NCBI GenBank assembly: GCA_013399855.1
Contig: VXAY01006800.1
Span: forward strand, 384,151 to 448,150
Source of the DNA: Oxyruncus cristatus
Taxonomy: Eukaryota; Chordata; Aves; Passeriformes; Cotingidae
Direction: 5' to 3'
DNA: 64,000 nucleotides
Shown here piece by piece: positions 60,900 through 64,000 of the stretch (within the stretch, counting starts at the first letter, position 1; each line of letters opens with the position of its first letter). A program made the position numbers and the translations under genes. The notes below the pieces were generated by a model. It searched no databases, was not told the origin of the DNA, and saw only the letters and a list, made by a program, of their open reading frames with translations.

Positions 60900-61246
60900 A
60901 AGGAGTAACACATCTCAAATATGAGGAGAAGCTGAGAGAGCTGGACTGTTTAGCCAGGAGAAGAGAAGGCTCATGTATATAAATAACTAATGGGAGGTAG
61001 CAAAGAGGGTGGAGACAGGCTCTTGTGGTAGTGTCCAGTGACAGGACCAGTCACGGTGAGAGCAACTGAGCACAGGAATAGCCTGCCCGTGGAAACTGTG
61101 GAGTTTCCATCTTTAGATGTACTAGAGAACTGTCTGGACACTGTCCTGGGCAATGACCTCTAGGTGGCCCTGGTTGATCAGGGCGTTGGATAAGATGACC
61201 TTGAGAGCTGCCTTCCAACCTCAGCCATCTTATGATTCTATGATTC
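60900..61246 (+). mobile_element. CR1 LINE, 5'-truncated 3' end (sense)
   Basis: ATATGAGGAGAAGCTGAGAG and TTTAGCCAGGAGAAGAGAAG mark the RT tail. TCCAGTGACAGGACCAGTC, ACTGTGGAGTTTCCATC and GCCTTCCAACCTCAGCC follow, and the end is CTTATGATTCTATGATTC. Small deletions relative to other copies put it out of frame, and no long peptide remains. Confidence 0.95.
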
Positions 61247-61719
61247 ACTCACTTGGACTAGTGTCAGCACTGGACTAAGGTAAGCATACTGTTTGTTTAG
61301 ATGTGATACAGACTGTAAAAACACCAGTGTTTTTGTTTACTTTCTCGTTGCTCTGAATGGCCACATTTTCATTGTCTGCTTAACACAAAGTTAATTGCCC
61401 AAATCTCAGTTTGGGGTGACAGCAGGGCTTGGGAGCTGAAGCAATGCCCTTCTCTGGTCTAACAGAGTCTGTGCTGCAGCCCCAGCTCTGAGGATCAGAC
61501 ACATCCTGGTGGGGCTTAAGAGAGTCTTGTTTGCACTGAGAAGGACAGGGTAGAAGTGGTGGGGCAGGTTTACCATGACAAAAATCAGGCCTCTGCCTTT
61601 CCTTCATATTGTTTTAGAGCATTCAGGCTCCTTCTCTGAAACACTATTCGAAGATGCTGTGTTACTTCCTCCTGGGAACCCTTGGGAGACCAGAGTTAGT
61701 CCTAGTGATTCAGCCCTCA
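61247..61719. other. Unique sequence, somewhat G+C-richer, nothing recognised
   Basis: About 470 bases. A 75-codon minus-strand frame at 61380-61607 has no family resemblance. Confidence 0.5.
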
Positions 61720-61760
61720 AAGTTAGGTGCCTACAGGTGGATGTTGTAAATAATTCCTTG
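61705..61760. repeat. Ancient amniote repeat trace
   Basis: CTCAAAGTTAGGTGCCTACA (about 61717-61736) resembles the 'AAAGTTAGGCACCTAA' element of old palindromic amniote repeats. It is short and heavily diverged. Confidence 0.4.
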
Positions 61761-63874
61761 TCTCAGCCCCACTGTGTTTTTTGTGAGCAACTCTAAAATT
61801 GTGACAACCGGTAGACACGTAAAAAAGATATTTTGAGTTTGTGATGATGAGCACAAAATGTTGTTGAATTTTATTATAGTGTTATTTTCACTAATATCAC
61901 TAGATGACCTGAAAGAAAAAATCTCCCTTAAGTAAAAGAAGTTTTCATAATCTCTTCAACAACTTGTGCTTGAGAATTTTATGGGGACAAAAATATCTGT
62001 CCCTGACATACTGCAGATGTGCACAGAGATGTGGATTAGAATAAAGTTACAATTCTGAGTTGAAACTCTGCAGTTCTATAAAGAAGGCTCTGCATGAGAA
62101 ATGGTCACAATATTGTGATTTAGGTGCAATCCCTTTTTAATTATATAACCCTTAATTACATCTGCACTACACCTTAGGAAATGCACTAGGGACTGATAAG
62201 GAATCTTGTTTCTAAGGTCAGAGGAGGATAAGTAAAAAAAAAAAAGTGGTTTGCATCCAGTGAAGAGCTCTGCAGGTGCAATTAATTGGTAGATAAGAAA
62301 CTCATGGCTGCTTCCTTCTTAAGCAAATTAGTATCAGGTTTTTATGGGTTTCTTTTTTGTGTGAATAATCTGTGTCCTTTATAAATCCTGTGACCACCTC
62401 AACACCCACAAATACTTATTCTCAGCTTTATTTGTGCTTGATGTTAATGATATTGAGATATTTTTTCTCATTATTACATCAATAAAATGTTTCAGAGATA
62501 CTGATAAAGGCCATTTTCTGGTGTGTTTGGAGGTCCTTACTTCTGTTTCCAGGTGCAGATTTAGCAGCATCTATTGTTACTTCCCATCTTTCAACTGGTC
62601 TTGGCTTGTAACTAATGTTTTTTACAGATTGTATCAGGCTCCTAGGTACAGCTTTTCTCTTCTCTCACATTCATGCTGATCTGTTTATGCCATGGATTTT
62701 TTTTTGTGGGTTGATGTTTATTTTTTTATTTTATTTCTCAGGACTTTGTATAGATTAGCTTCAAACCATCCTTTCAAACTGATGCCAAGTTTCATCTGTA
62801 TTCTGTTTCATTGCAAGAGATAAATGGAGGTCTCTGTTCCAGTTTGGTTGCCTCTGATCCACCTCTTCTGTACTCATGTATGGATGCATGCAGTGTTGGC
62901 TTTTATCTTTCAGTCAGTTTCTGCTTCTTGTGGACACCTTTCAGAATCATTCCTTTCAAAAATTAATGTTGTGGAGGAAGTGCTTTATTCTTTCTTCATG
63001 TTTGCTTTTACAACATGTGAATATCTGGGGGTGAATGGTGTACTTCCAGTTCTCCATCAGATCAGAAGCTATGGACTGAACTCCAGTATAGGACAAATGT
63101 AAGTGCAAATAGTTGCTCCTCTGAAATACGTCTGTATTTAATGTTAGATGTGGGAAGAGATATGTTATACACCTCGAAAAAACCCAACAAACTGTGTAAG
63201 TAAACTAGCCGAGGAAGATTTTGCAATGCCTCTTAGCTGAAGTTCATCTCACAAACTAAAGCTGTTTCTCCTACTTTTAAATGCCTGTGGAAATTGGGAA
63301 CAACCACAAGGGCCAGAAGTAAGATTTACAGAACTTTTACAAAGTCTCCCAGGTACTTGTTTCAATTTTCTTCCGTTTCAGAAGCTTTACTTTTGATACT
63401 ATCTTACAAAGTAGGTTGGAAACCTGAGGTCAGCCAGGAATCATAAAGCTATTTTCAATAGACCACACTGTGATGTCCCTAGAGCAACACAAAATCTTCC
63501 TCTGGCTCTGCCGGTGTTTCAGTAGCTATTACAGTGGTTGGGAAAAGTCAAGTAGCCTTAATTTCTCCCATGAGTTTTCTGGCTTAAGTATTTTGTCACA
63601 TTCCATTAGCATTTCACCAGTGGAATAGATGAATGGAATATCATGTGAATGTTTCAGCTTAATATTTACATACATTCTCAGTGAGCATCAAATGACATTT
63701 CAGAGGTTGTTATTAATATTGTCAGGAAATACAGTTTAGCTCAGAATATCACTCCCAAGGGTCCTTGCCTTTGTCCTCAGATCAACGAAAAGAAAACATC
63801 TTTGAAAAGTCAACCTTGCACACTGGTGCCTGAACACACCAAATTGAGAGCCTGGGTTTGAAGGAGAATGACTT
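61761..63874. other. Unique A+T-rich sequence, nothing recognised
   Basis: About 2.1 kb with an A-run near 62236-62246 and a T-rich stretch near 62696-62734. No named repeat or credible exon is visible. Confidence 0.5.
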
Positions 63875-63939
63875 TAGTTCCTAATAGTTCCTAATTAGTT
63901 CTTATTAATCCCTAATAGTTCCTAATTAGTTCCTAATAT
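63875..63939. repeat. Short minisatellite, 31-bp period
   Basis: A 21-bp block beginning CTAATAGTTCCTAATTAG occurs exactly at 63881-63901 and 63912-63932. The TAGTTCCTAAT submotif is repeated within and around both copies. Confidence 0.93.
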
Positions 63940-64000
63940 GGGAGTGTAATGGCTTGCTGGCCCTGTTTGAGCCACCCTGCAGTATCCTTCCCAGCCCTCA

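Overview
This looks like avian nuclear DNA: A+T-rich, gene-poor, intergenic or deep-intronic. The best indicator is the repeat content. At least ten fragments of CR1 non-LTR retrotransposons are present, several ending in the CR1 3' signature of ATTCTATG-type octamers, together with much older CR1/L3-like LINE debris, one MIR-type SINE and scraps of old palindromic repeats of the kind shared by birds, crocodilians and turtles. I cannot name the species or the chromosome. Three assembly gaps are present (20848-20863, 32200-32229 and a single N at 36264).

I found no protein-coding exon, rRNA, tRNA, CRISPR array or prokaryotic feature that I can support. The open reading frames are short (149 codons at most) and have no recognisable family, except for those that are CR1 reverse-transcriptase tails. 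About that number and length of ORFs is expected by chance in 64 kb of this composition.

Layout. 0-10 kb: a diverged CR1 (1.0 kb), a G/T-rich tract (3.4 kb), old repeat debris (4.6-4.9 kb), a 31-bp tandem duplication with a hairpin (5.3 kb) and a perfect 23-bp palindrome (8.1 kb). 10-17.8 kb: three CR1 3' ends on the + strand. 17.8-21 kb: the densest old-repeat area. An ancient LINE on the - strand is split by about 1.1 kb, followed by MIR, an old palindromic repeat and a GGGGA polypurine tract with an unresolved gap. 21-31 kb: mostly unique A+T-rich DNA with one G+C-richer patch (28.75-29.85 kb). 31-41 kb: an ancient LINE 3' end, two CR1s tail to tail (32.7-33.9 kb), a 3x12-bp tandem repeat, a 31-nt A-run and two further CR1s. 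43-49 kb: a poly-T tract, ancient LINE pieces covering the 3' end, reverse-transcriptase and endonuclease regions on the - strand, and an AATA-rich microsatellite. 49-64 kb: largely unique sequence with two CR1s (56.6 and 60.9 kb), an old LINE 3' end (57.2 kb), twin palindromes (52.35 kb) and a short minisatellite at the far end.

Nothing here forms a pathway or a working system. All LINE copies are truncated or frame-broken. I looked for an undescribed system and did not find one. The observations below concern repeat archaeology, DNA structure and assembly quality, plus a few unexplained patches worth a database search. LINE family calls rest on resemblance to CR1 and CR1-like consensus sequences as I remember them, not on an alignment run.
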